From Treponema sp. (GTDB taxonomy: Bacteria; Spirochaetota; Spirochaetia; Treponematales; Breznakiellaceae), in the NCBI GenBank assembly GCA_009785545.1, contig WQWD01000046.1:1-11949 (forward strand): a stretch of 11,949 bases of DNA, in the 5' to 3' direction. Position 1 is the stretch's first letter. Each line of letters begins with the position of its first letter. A program made the position numbers and the translations under genes. The notes below the pieces were generated by a model. It had not been told where the DNA came from. It saw only the letters and a list, made by a program, of their open reading frames with translations, and searched no databases. Below, in pieces: positions 6,737 through 11,949 of this stretch.

Positions 6737-7390
6737 ATGATGAAAAGAAAAAGTAACATATGCTTATGCATTTTGTTTATGGCAATTATTCTCTCAAATT
6801 GTGCAAGAACAAATACACAGCAGTTGGATTTTTCGTTACACAATACTGTATCAATATTTTTGTTGAAAAATGAAACAGGCTTTTTCTTCTGTATGCCTAT
6901 TCAATATCTTGGTGATTTTCATATTAGTTGTTTTGAATTCATCGATGGTCTTATTGTAATTGGCGACTATAAGATTCCATTACTAAATGACAATGTAAAT
7001 ATTTTTGTTTATCTTAATCAAAAATCAGATGAGAATGGAAGTTCTGACAGTGGATTTGATCTGGTTTTTGAGAAAAAAAGAGGTAACGTACTAATTTCAA
7101 AAATGATTGAGCCATTATCAGAACAACAAGTTGAAAGTGATGGTAAATATGTTCATTACTACATTTTTATTGAAAGATTTCTGGAAGATCATGAAGTTAA
7201 AAAAATAAAAAGCAACTATGCAAAAGGAAATGTTTATTCACGGTTTGAAGTTTGGTTTAACCTTATTATTGATGGTGAACCGCAAATTAAAAGTGGGGTG
7301 GGCGATGATTTTGAGCTTTATACCGGACACCCATCTAGTGCAGTATTTTTATTTCCAAATTTGAATTTCTTTAGAGCTCAATATTTGTAA
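6737..7390 (+). CDS. Small lipoprotein of unknown function
   Basis: The first ~24 residues are a lipoprotein signal: MMKRKSN, a hydrophobic stretch ICLCILFMAIILS and lipobox LSNC. The mature 190-odd residues are rich in strand-forming and aromatic residues (TGFFFCMPIQYLGDFHISCFEFIDGLIVIGDYKIPLLN), consistent with a compact beta fold at the membrane surface. I do not recognise a family. The start is one of two adjacent ATGs (6737, 6740); an upstream ATG at 6686 would bury the signal peptide behind 17 residues. The nearest purine-rich site, GGAGG (6717-6721), is 15 bases away, farther than usual, and overlaps a 13-codon ORF that starts at 6715 and ends inside this gene. The gene is much more AT-rich than dus and ygiQ beside it. 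The 47 bases between it and ygiQ hold no clear terminator. Confidence 0.7.
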   Translation: MMKRKSNICLCILFMAIILSNCARTNTQQLDFSLHNTVSIFLLKNETGFFFCMPIQYLGDFHISCFEFIDGLIVIGDYKIPLLNDNVNIFVYLNQKSDENGSSDSGFDLVFEKKRGNVLISKMIEPLSEQQVESDGKYVHYYIFIERFLEDHEVKKIKSNYAKGNVYSRFEVWFNLIIDGEPQIKSGVGDDFELYTGHPSSAVFLFPNLNFFRAQYL

Positions 7391-7437
7391 GCAATGAAAA
7401 TATCGAAAAGGTTTACGTCTAATCAGCAATTTAAAGT

Positions 7438-9222
7438 TTACCCCTTTAATAAATCCCGTTGTTTCCGCCGTTCCCTTTCGCCTTTTGCGGTGTATATTGG
7501 TTTCATCGTTCTTGGATCTAAGCCAGTGTAATACATTACGGTGGACATTGTTCCCGGCGTGGGGTAGAACTCTTGTGTTTGCTTTGGTGTAAAGCCCGTT
7601 TGTTTGATATACCTTGCAAGTTCTGCCGCTTCTTTCATACCCGCTCCCGGATGAGCGCAAATAAAGTATGGTAAAAGGTATTGTTTTAACCCAAGCTGCT
7701 TATTTACGGCGGAAAAATCTTTTCTGAATTGTTCATAACTTGACGTGCCGGCTTTCCCCATTGCCCTCAATACATTATCTGAGATATGTTCAGGTGCGAC
7801 TTTTAATTGACCGCTGACATGATGTTGGCACAAAGTTTTTAAGAATTCTTTTTCATATTTTTTATCTAACTGAATATAATCAAAACGGATTCCTGAGCGG
7901 ATAAAAGCTTTTTTGATACCAGGTATTTTGCGTAACGCTTGCAGTGCTTCCATGTAAGGTTTGTGATTTGCTTTCAGATTAGGGCATGGTGACGGGTACA
8001 GACATTCACGGTTTGAGCAAAAGCCTCCTTTTTTTTGTTTATCGCAGGCAGGGTGAAAAAAGTTGGCAGTAGGTCCGCCAACATCATGAATGTAACCTTT
8101 AAAATCCTGATGTGCCGTCAGTTTGCGTGCTTCACGAACAAGGCTTTCTTTGCCCCGGCCTGTCACAGCCCGGCCTTGATGATGAGTAATCGAGCAAAAA
8201 GAACAGCCGCCAAAACATCCTCGACTTGAGACAAGCGAAAAGGAAACCTCTTTAAGGGCGGGAATTCCTCCTGCCGCTTTGTACATGGGGTGCGCTTTTC
8301 GTGTGAATGGAAGTTCATATAATTTATCGAGCTCTTTTGAGGAGAGGGGCAGAGTAGGAGGGTTTTGAATAACCCAGCGTCCCCCGTCGTTTTTTTCTGC
8401 CAGTGGTTTTGCTGTTAAAGGGTCTGTGTTGTGTTTTTGGATCATAAAGTGTTCGGCGTATGCACGTAACGCTGTTTCGTTTTTCTGTTTTAAGGTGTCG
8501 TAATCCGGCAGTAAAATCGCATCTTTCCATTGGCTGAAAACGCCTTCTCCGTGAACACGAACGCAAGTTCCTCTTTCGTCACGAATGTCGCCGATTTTTT
8601 CGCCTGCCGCTAATCGCCGTGTTATGTTGAGCAGTGGCTTTTCGCCCATTCCGTAGACCAGAATATCAGCTTTTGAATCGAGCAGAATTGAGCGGCGCAC
8701 TGTGTCCGACCAATAATCGTAGTGGGCAAAACGCCGCAAACTTGCCTCAATCCCGCCGATGATAACCGCAATGTCTTTGTAAACACGCCTGATTCCTTCG
8801 ACATAAACAAGTGTCGCGCGATCCGGGCGAAAGCCGCTTTGCCCGCCCGGTGAGTAAGCGTCATCTGAGCGCAGCCGCTTGGCGGCAGTATAGTGGGAAA
8901 CCATTGAATCCATGTTACCTGCTCCAACTAAAAAGCCAAAGCGGGGGCGACCCAGTGCGGTGTAAGAGGTTTCTTTCCAATTAGGTTGAGGTATTATTCC
9001 GACACGAAAACCTTCCGCCTCCAGCGTGCGGCACAAGACCGCCGCCGCAAACGAAGGATGATCAACGTAAGCGTCGCCTGAAACAAAAATAAAGTCGCAC
9101 TGCTCCCAGCCGAGTTTGTCCATATCACGTCGGCATACTGGAAGCAAGCTTCCTTGAAATAAATTTCCTGGAAGTAAACTTCCTTGAAGCTTGCGCCCTT
9201 GAGGTGGCTTAGACGCGGACAA
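7438..9222 (-). CDS. YgiQ-family radical SAM protein
   Basis: A member of the UPF0313/YgiQ family, radical S-adenosylmethionine proteins of unestablished reaction. The N-terminal part (LLPVCRRDMDKLGWEQCDFIFVSGDAYVDHPSFAAAV) matches the family's cobalamin-binding-like region. The radical SAM cluster motif is RGCFGGCSFC, with Cys336, Cys340 and Cys343 in the CxxxCxxC spacing. A second Cys group (ACDK...FCSNRECLYPSPCPNL, ~392-415) is typical of the family. The protein is compact: it lacks the ~20-residue YPKYW lead of many homologues and has only a short C-terminal tail. In place of that lead it has a 15-bp tandem repeat coding for QGSLL/QGRKL/PGNLF units. The start is taken as TTG at 9222, overlapping the NifU-like gene by 14 bases, without a strong ribosome binding site; the next clear start is Met34, within the conserved block, so a repeat-internal TTG (~9153) is the alternative. 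Confidence 0.88.
   Translation of the reverse strand: MSASKPPQGRKLQGSLLPGNLFQGSLLPVCRRDMDKLGWEQCDFIFVSGDAYVDHPSFAAAVLCRTLEAEGFRVGIIPQPNWKETSYTALGRPRFGFLVGAGNMDSMVSHYTAAKRLRSDDAYSPGGQSGFRPDRATLVYVEGIRRVYKDIAVIIGGIEASLRRFAHYDYWSDTVRRSILLDSKADILVYGMGEKPLLNITRRLAAGEKIGDIRDERGTCVRVHGEGVFSQWKDAILLPDYDTLKQKNETALRAYAEHFMIQKHNTDPLTAKPLAEKNDGGRWVIQNPPTLPLSSKELDKLYELPFTRKAHPMYKAAGGIPALKEVSFSLVSSRGCFGGCSFCSITHHQGRAVTGRGKESLVREARKLTAHQDFKGYIHDVGGPTANFFHPACDKQKKGGFCSNRECLYPSPCPNLKANHKPYMEALQALRKIPGIKKAFIRSGIRFDYIQLDKKYEKEFLKTLCQHHVSGQLKVAPEHISDNVLRAMGKAGTSSYEQFRKDFSAVNKQLGLKQYLLPYFICAHPGAGMKEAAELARYIKQTGFTPKQTQEFYPTPGTMSTVMYYTGLDPRTMKPIYTAKGERERRKQRDLLKG
9144..9203 (-). repeat. 15-bp tandem repeat inside the ygiQ start region
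   Basis: Four 15-base units (9144-9158, 9159-9173, 9174-9188, 9189-9203) follow the pattern yTCAAGGAAGyTTrC on the minus strand, with 9129-9143 a decayed fifth. Being 15 bases, copy changes keep the reading frame and add or remove five residues. Units contain short inverted repeats such as GGAAG-TTTA-CTTCC. In another frame they read FKEVY/FQEIY/FKEAC, a pentapeptide-like pattern. Confidence 0.7.
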
Positions 9223-9430
9223 CTTCTGTGACTTGGGGGATTTCCTTTTTGAGATAACTTTCGATTCCCATTTTGAGGGTTATTTGCGAATGAGGGCAAT
9301 GTCCGCATTTTCCAGTCAATCTTACCGAGACGACTCCTTCTTCGTTTACAGAAACGAACTCAACATCTCCGCCGTCTGCCTGCAAAGATGGTCTGACATT
9401 TTCCAACGCCGCTTTTATTTGTTCTTCCAT
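9209..9430 (-). CDS. NifU-like C-terminal-domain Fe-S scaffold protein
   Basis: A 73-residue protein consisting only of the NifU C-terminal (Nfu) domain, which carries or transfers a 4Fe-4S cluster between two protomers. Visible motifs are MEEQIKAALENVRPSLQADGGDVEFV, then GKCGHCPHSQITL with the cluster-binding Cys42 and Cys45 (CxxC), then the helix MGIESYLKKEIPQV. ATG at 9430 is preferred over GTG at 9442 because TGAGGT lies six bases ahead of it. The 14-base overlap with ygiQ, a 4Fe-4S radical SAM gene, suggests coupled translation and a possible role in supplying its cluster; the latter is inference. Confidence 0.9.
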   Translation of the reverse strand: MEEQIKAALENVRPSLQADGGDVEFVSVNEEGVVSVRLTGKCGHCPHSQITLKMGIESYLKKEIPQVTEVVRV

Positions 9431-9450
9431 AGATAACCTCACTACTATTG

Positions 9451-9464
9451 CTCTCGGAGAGAGA
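9451..9464. repeat. Direct repeat of the tRNA-Ser 3' end
   Basis: CTCTCGGAGAGAGA here is identical to 9488-9501, which covers the last ten tRNA bases (acceptor 3' strand, discriminator) and four bases beyond. The copies are 37 bases apart. Duplicated tRNA 3' ends are the usual mark of site-specific integration, but the enclosed 23 bases are too few for any element; a slipped duplication is equally possible. Each copy can also fold as a small CTC/GAG hairpin. Confidence 0.5.
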
Positions 9465-9491
9465 ATGATTTTTTTAACTACTTGTTACTCT

Positions 9492-9578
9492 CGGAGAGAG
9501 AGGGATTTGAACCCTCGGTACCCTCTCGGGCACATACGCTTTCCAAGCGTACACCTTCGACCACTCGGACATCTCTCC
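9492..9578 (-). tRNA. tRNA-Ser (anticodon GGA)
   Basis: A complete class II cloverleaf. Acceptor GGAGAGA (9578-9572) pairs with TCTCTCC, discriminator G at 9492; anticodon stem ACGCT/AGCGT around TTGGAAA, giving anticodon GGA for UCC/UCU codons. A long variable arm (GTGCCCGAGAGGGTACC region) is as expected for serine, and the T-arm is GAGGG-TTCAAAT-CCCTC. CCA is not encoded. It follows tRNA-Arg by 66 bases on the same strand. Confidence 0.95.
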
Positions 9579-9644
9579 TGTTGTTGAGCATACTTTAGCA
9601 TAATTTGTGAATTGATTCAAGCGTCACGGTATAGTTTTCTAAAA

Positions 9645-9717
9645 TGATCCAGGGCTGAATCGAACAGCCGACCTGCCGCTTAGGAGGCGGCCGCTCTATC
9701 CACTGAGCTACTGGACC
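9645..9717 (-). tRNA. tRNA-Arg (anticodon CCU)
   Basis: A complete cloverleaf of 73 bases. Acceptor GGTCCAG (9717-9711) pairs with CTGGATC (one G-U), discriminator A at 9645; D-arm GCTC-AGTGGATA-GAGC; anticodon stem GCCGC/GCGGC with loop CTCCTAA, giving anticodon CCT for the AGG codon; T-arm GGCTG-TTCGATT-CAGCC. CCA is not encoded. It is the first gene after the promoter at 9725-9753. Confidence 0.95.
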
Positions 9718-9724
9718 TGCTTTT

Positions 9725-9753
9725 ACTATATAATCTTTGTATAATATTGTCAA
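9725..9753 (-). promoter_or_regulatory. Strong promoter of the tRNA-Arg/tRNA-Ser unit
   Basis: On the minus strand TTGACA (9748-9753) and TATAGT (9725-9730) are 17 bases apart; the first box is perfect and the second has five of six matches. Transcription would begin almost at the tRNA-Arg 5' end. No separate promoter or terminator is visible before nfu and ygiQ, so they may be read from here. On the plus strand TATAAT boxes occur at 9729-9734 and 9740-9745 and could serve the divergent HAD gene, but neither has a good -35. Confidence 0.8.
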
Positions 9754-9808
9754 CGTAAAATGTTGCCTATGGACATCAGGTTTAGGTACAATGATAAAAG
9801 GAAAAATA

Positions 9809-10606
9809 ATGAAACTGATTTCAGAGATGACAACCCAGGAAGCTTCCGGCGTAAAGTACATCCTCATGGATATTGACGATACTCTAACTTGCGAGGGCAA
9901 GCTCCCCGATATTTCGTACTCGGCGCTTTGGAAATTAAAAAAAGCGGGTTTTGCAGTGATTCCTGTCACCGGGCGGCCGGCAGGGTGGTGCGATCTTATA
10001 ACCCGTCAATGGCCTGTCGATGGTGTCGTGGGCGAAAATGGAGCTTTCGTCTTTTGGGAAGAACCTGCTTCGGGCAGGCTGCCGGTATTGAAGGCGGAGT
10101 ATCATCCCAATGCGGTAAAAAACGATCATCGAGTTCTGGTGCGTGTAAGAGAACGAGCCTTTGCCGAGTTTCCGAAACTGCGTTATGCGAAAGATCAGTT
10201 CGCCCGCCTTTTTGATGTAGCTCTTGATTTTGCCGAAGAAGACCCGGTATTTCCTTTGAGTGTTGCTCAGCGTGTCAAAGCTATCGCAGAGGAAGAGGGC
10301 GCCGTTGCCAAGGTTTCATCAATTCATGTAAATATTTGGATGGGGCGTTATGACAAACTGTCTATGGCAGAAAGTTTTCTGTCAAGCCGTTTTGGCTGGC
10401 AAAGCGGCAGTGGAGACATGGAAGTAGTTTTTGTCGGAGACTCTCCAAATGATGAGCCGATGTTTGCACGCTTTCCTCTTTCATGCGCTGTTGCTAATAT
10501 CCGCCGTTATGAATCCCTCATTAGTCATTTTCCTGCTTATGCGGCTTCCAAAGAATGTGGAGAAGGCTTTGCGGAAATTGCGGAAAAGCTGCTTGGCAGT
10601 AAATAG
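9809..10606 (+). CDS. HAD-IIB family phosphatase
   Basis: A haloacid-dehalogenase phosphatase of the Cof/sucrose-phosphatase type, probably hydrolysing a sugar phosphate or a similar small phosphate in the cytoplasm. All four motifs are present: I, LMDIDDTL with Asp21 nucleophile and Asp23 acid/base; II, VIPVTGRP (Thr54); III, Lys183 in YDKLSMAE; IV, VFVGDSPNDEPMF (Asp211, Asp215) binding magnesium. The cap sits between motifs II and III (~70-175), the type C2 arrangement. Substrate cannot be told; mannosyl-3-phosphoglycerate phosphatase and phosphoglycolate phosphatase-like enzymes share this layout. The ATG at 9809 is preferred because AAAGGA lies six bases upstream; an ATG at 9791 would place that site within the coding sequence. 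No operon partner. Confidence 0.85.
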   Translation: MKLISEMTTQEASGVKYILMDIDDTLTCEGKLPDISYSALWKLKKAGFAVIPVTGRPAGWCDLITRQWPVDGVVGENGAFVFWEEPASGRLPVLKAEYHPNAVKNDHRVLVRVRERAFAEFPKLRYAKDQFARLFDVALDFAEEDPVFPLSVAQRVKAIAEEEGAVAKVSSIHVNIWMGRYDKLSMAESFLSSRFGWQSGSGDMEVVFVGDSPNDEPMFARFPLSCAVANIRRYESLISHFPAYAASKECGEGFAEIAEKLLGSK

Positions 10607-10648
10607 GTATACGTTGCGAAATAAGGCGATAAGCTGCATAATAGTAAT

Positions 10649-10687
10649 TAGTGTCGTCCATAAAGAACCACTTTATGGACGACACTA
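10649..10687. repeat. 17-bp perfect palindrome upstream of the DUF3990 cassette
   Basis: TAGTGTCGTCCATAAAG (10649-10665) pairs perfectly with 10671-10687 across a five-base AACCA loop. It is 42 bases after the HAD stop and no T-run follows, so a classical terminator is unlikely. The right edge abuts the AGAGG ribosome binding site of the DUF3990 gene. The perfect stem, with no decay, suggests either a recently moved miniature element, paired transposon ends without an interior, or a structure selected to control the cassette. No target-site duplication is evident. Confidence 0.65.
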
Positions 10688-10696
10688 GAGGTGCGT

Positions 10697-11293
10697 ATGC
10701 GTGAAGGGGTTAAAGGGATGTCTGATAATCTGGAAAATATATGTTCTTGCAAAGCGGAAACGGCTAAAAGTACCATTACCGTATATCACGGTTCTACGTT
10801 CTTATTTGATTCAATAGATGTATCTAAAGGCAAACCGTATAAAGATTTTGGGCGAGGCTTTTATATCACTAAAGACAGAAATCATGCAGGTACTTTGGCA
10901 TTGCGCAACAAACGTATAGAAATTGCAAAAGGCAACAAAGCGTGCGAGGCATATTTATACACCTTTGATTTTGAAATAAGCGCCGTAAACAAGTTTAACA
11001 CGAAACAATTTAAGGCTGCCGATATGGAGTGGATTCAGTTTGTACTTGCAAACAGGAAAACCAGAGAAAAAGCGCATGATTACGACATAGTTATCGGCTT
11101 TACAGCAAACGATGATACCATGACCGTTTTAAACGCTTACCTTGACGGCTTATACGGAGAAGTTGGCAGCGGTGAAGCTTTGAACATTTTGCTTCGCTTG
11201 GTTAAGGCAGATAAACTCCCGGAGCAAATCTATTTTTCATGTAACAAAGCAACGGCGCTGTTAAATAGAAAAGGTGAGGCAGAAACATTATGA
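10697..11293 (+). CDS. DUF3990 protein, probable ADP-ribosyltransferase-like fold
   Basis: The DUF3990 core begins at residue ~28 with ITVYHGSTFLFDSIDVSKGKPYKDFGRGFYITKD, the family signature. His31 (YHGS) and Tyr56 (GFYIT) fit the first two residues of the His-Tyr-(Glu/Gln) NAD-binding triad of the diphtheria-toxin-like ADP-ribosyltransferase clan; Gln177 in EQIYFS is a candidate third. Other conserved parts are DMEWIQFVLANRK and YDIVIGFTANDDTM. The family's activity is not established to my knowledge. About 27 residues precede the core, including a Cys pair (ICSCK). The start is uncertain: ATG 10697 has AGAGG five bases upstream, beside the palindrome; ATG 10718 has AAGGGG eight bases upstream; both give the same domain. 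It overlaps the next gene by four bases (ATGA), which indicates strict co-translation. Confidence 0.8.
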   Translation: MREGVKGMSDNLENICSCKAETAKSTITVYHGSTFLFDSIDVSKGKPYKDFGRGFYITKDRNHAGTLALRNKRIEIAKGNKACEAYLYTFDFEISAVNKFNTKQFKAADMEWIQFVLANRKTREKAHDYDIVIGFTANDDTMTVLNAYLDGLYGEVGSGEALNILLRLVKADKLPEQIYFSCNKATALLNRKGEAETL

Positions 11294-11505
11294 AAGGGTT
11301 TAACTCATTAGTAGATGCCAAAACATCACGAATCAGCCTTGCTTATGCGGAAAAAAAAGGTATTTCTGTGGATGAGGCTATGGAACGCTTTATTGGTTCA
11401 GCAACATATTGTTTATTAAATGACAAAGATACCGGCATTTTCCTTGAAGTATTTGAGTGTGTCTACGATATGTTTTTAGAGGAGGTTTGCGAAAATGACG
11501 CATAA
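11290..11505 (+). CDS. Small protein of the DUF3990 cassette, unknown
   Basis: Seventy-one residues, predicted mostly helical, acidic towards the C-terminus (VFECVYDMFLEEVCENDA), no signal peptide or membrane segment. The central part (SLAYAEKKGISVDEAMERFIGSATYCLLNDKDTGIFLEVFE) is a helix-turn-helix-like alternation similar in style to DUF3791 proteins, but I cannot assign it firmly. It begins within the DUF3990 stop (four-base overlap) with GAGG ten bases upstream, and overlaps the following gene by eleven bases. Its size, acidity and position are those of an antitoxin or immunity partner; that role is inferred from architecture alone. Confidence 0.7.
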   Translation: MKGFNSLVDAKTSRISLAYAEKKGISVDEAMERFIGSATYCLLNDKDTGIFLEVFECVYDMFLEEVCENDA

Positions 11506-11719
11506 ACCAATAAGCGATCCTGTTGCTTATTTGCAGGCGCATTACGCAAGAATGTTTATGGAACGCCACAATTTACAGCCCCATGAGTTTGTTGCTTTAA
11601 ATAAAAAGAAAGATATTCTTGGATTTCTTCGTTTGGGATATGAGCCGTTTCACCTAACAGGGAGCGAAGGCGTTCTTGAAGAACTTAATAAATATGTTTT
11701 TGAAGATTCTATATCTTGA
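11495..11719 (+). CDS. DUF3791-like small protein
   Basis: Seventy-four residues that resemble DUF3791: a helix YLQAHYARMFMERHNLQPHEFVALNKKKDILGFLRLGYEPFHLTGSEGVLEELNKYV, where family members typically read (E/M)Y.ek.nlsgkev..lf...gv.dyi...Y..lHt.g....v.di. The GY-PFH-LTG segment matches the YxxLHxxG core. It is cytoplasmic, has no catalytic residues, and is commonly encoded beside DUF3990. GGAGG stands nine bases before the ATG, inside the preceding gene, so all three proteins are made from one transcript. A role as antitoxin, adaptor or specificity partner of the DUF3990 protein is inferred. Confidence 0.75.
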   Translation: MTHKPISDPVAYLQAHYARMFMERHNLQPHEFVALNKKKDILGFLRLGYEPFHLTGSEGVLEELNKYVFEDSIS

Positions 11720-11722
11720 TAC

Positions 11723-11869
11723 TTCTCTTCGTACGCAAAGGGGCTGGTGTATTACAATTACGGCAGGCGGATTGCGAAAATCCCTGTCGGCTCGGGAACG
11801 GCTGTGACTTTCATCTACGCACGCTTTGGAGCCTGTGTCAAAAGTCCAGTTTTCTATAATTTTTCTTAA
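11723..11869 (+). pseudogene. Probable gene remnant without a start
   Basis: Directly after the cassette an open frame runs from the TGA at 11720 to TAA at 11869, reading AKGLVYYNYGRRIAKIPVGS and on through AVTFIYARFGACV. It has protein-like composition but no ATG and no ribosome binding site, and its base composition is unlike the AT-rich bases after 11835. This fits the tail of a protein whose front was lost when the cassette was inserted, or chance coding in a non-coding stretch. I do not recognise the family. Confidence 0.3.
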
Positions 11870-11886
11870 AAAATAGTGGAATGTAG

Positions 11887-11949
11887 ATGAAAACAATTGA
11901 ATATGCTTGCATACGTTACGCGAAAAATGACGAAAAAATAGTTTTGACA
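11887..11949 (+). CDS. Start of a further gene, cut by the window edge
   Basis: ATG at 11887 opens a frame of 21 codons (MKTIEYACIRYAKNDEKIVL...) that is still open at the last base. A weak purine site (AGTGGA, about six bases upstream) precedes it. Too little is visible for any assignment, and a chance open frame of this length is possible. Confidence 0.4.
   Translation, partial: MKTIEYACIRYAKNDEKIVLT

Noticed and set aside
6532..6756. A 74-codon plus-strand frame across the double hairpin
   Set aside because: It reads through both palindromes and the TTGACA promoter and has no ribosome binding site or protein-like pattern.
6715..6756. A 13-codon leader frame (MEALLLSYDEKKK) overlapping the lipoprotein start
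   Set aside because: It has no ribosome binding site of its own and no attenuator structure follows it; only the GGAGG within it is noteworthy.
8994..9308. A minus-strand frame with FKEVY/FQEIY/FKEAC, resembling a pentapeptide-repeat protein
   Set aside because: The pattern comes from the 15-bp repeat read in another frame; the rest overlaps conserved nfu and ygiQ coding sequence.
9595..9969. A minus-strand frame running through tRNA-Arg
   Set aside because: It spans a complete tRNA and the strong tRNA promoter, so coding is excluded in practice.
1..11949. CRISPR arrays, transposase genes, integrases and riboswitches
   Set aside because: No regularly spaced repeats, no transposase or integrase motifs and no known riboswitch core were seen on either strand.

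Overview
The window looks like chromosome of a host-associated spirochaete, most likely a Treponema-like organism. This is inferred from the style of the proteins (a CheY paralogue with a short N-terminal tail, a compact YgiQ-type radical SAM protein, a Dus with an INMGCSAP active site, an envelope beta-barrel with a C-terminal Phe, and a DUF3990/DUF3791 module). No ribosomal marker is present to prove it. Base composition is mosaic: the left end (1-1450), the LytTR fragment (3525-3863) and the lipoprotein gene (6737-7390) look clearly more AT-rich than the housekeeping genes between and after them.

Left part, all on the minus strand. A well-formed promoter and ribosome binding site at the left edge point to a gene that starts at base 3 and leaves the window. 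Next come a hairpin terminator (131-172) and an XRE-HTH/TPR regulator (186-1259) whose promoter region holds two perfect palindromes. A double-hairpin intergenic element (1520-1577) follows. Then there is an envelope/signalling series read right to left: a CheY-like receiver (5081-5518, with a near-consensus promoter), a secreted NlpC/P60-like cysteine hydrolase (3909-5030), a LytTR DNA-binding protein cut short at its C-terminus (3525-3863), an outer-membrane beta-barrel protein (2631-3461) and an S41-family lipoprotein protease (1583-2620). The last two are translationally linked.

Middle. A divergent promoter pair (5542-5570) separates cheY from a plus-strand tRNA-dihydrouridine synthase (5602-6522). 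A stretch with a perfect 13-bp palindrome and a second hairpin (6594-6642) follows, then a promoter with a perfect -35 box and an unrecognised small lipoprotein (6737-7390).

Right part. On the minus strand, a near-consensus promoter (9725-9753) drives tRNA-Arg(CCU), tRNA-Ser(GGA), a NifU C-terminal-domain Fe-S protein and a YgiQ-family radical SAM protein, which plausibly form one transcription unit. The ygiQ N-terminus is built on a 15-bp tandem repeat. Divergent to this is a HAD-IIB phosphatase (9809-10606). After a 17-bp perfect palindrome (10649-10687) comes a tightly overlapping three-gene cassette: a DUF3990 protein, probably ADP-ribosyltransferase-like, followed by two small helical proteins, one DUF3791-like. 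It has the architecture of a toxin-antitoxin or effector/immunity module. The window ends with a probable gene remnant and the first 21 codons of another gene.

The strongest candidates for something under-described are the DUF3990/DUF3791 cassette with the palindrome at its ribosome binding site, and the set of unlike intergenic palindromes. I did not find a clearly new system. Function assignments rest on motif recognition by eye without database searches.
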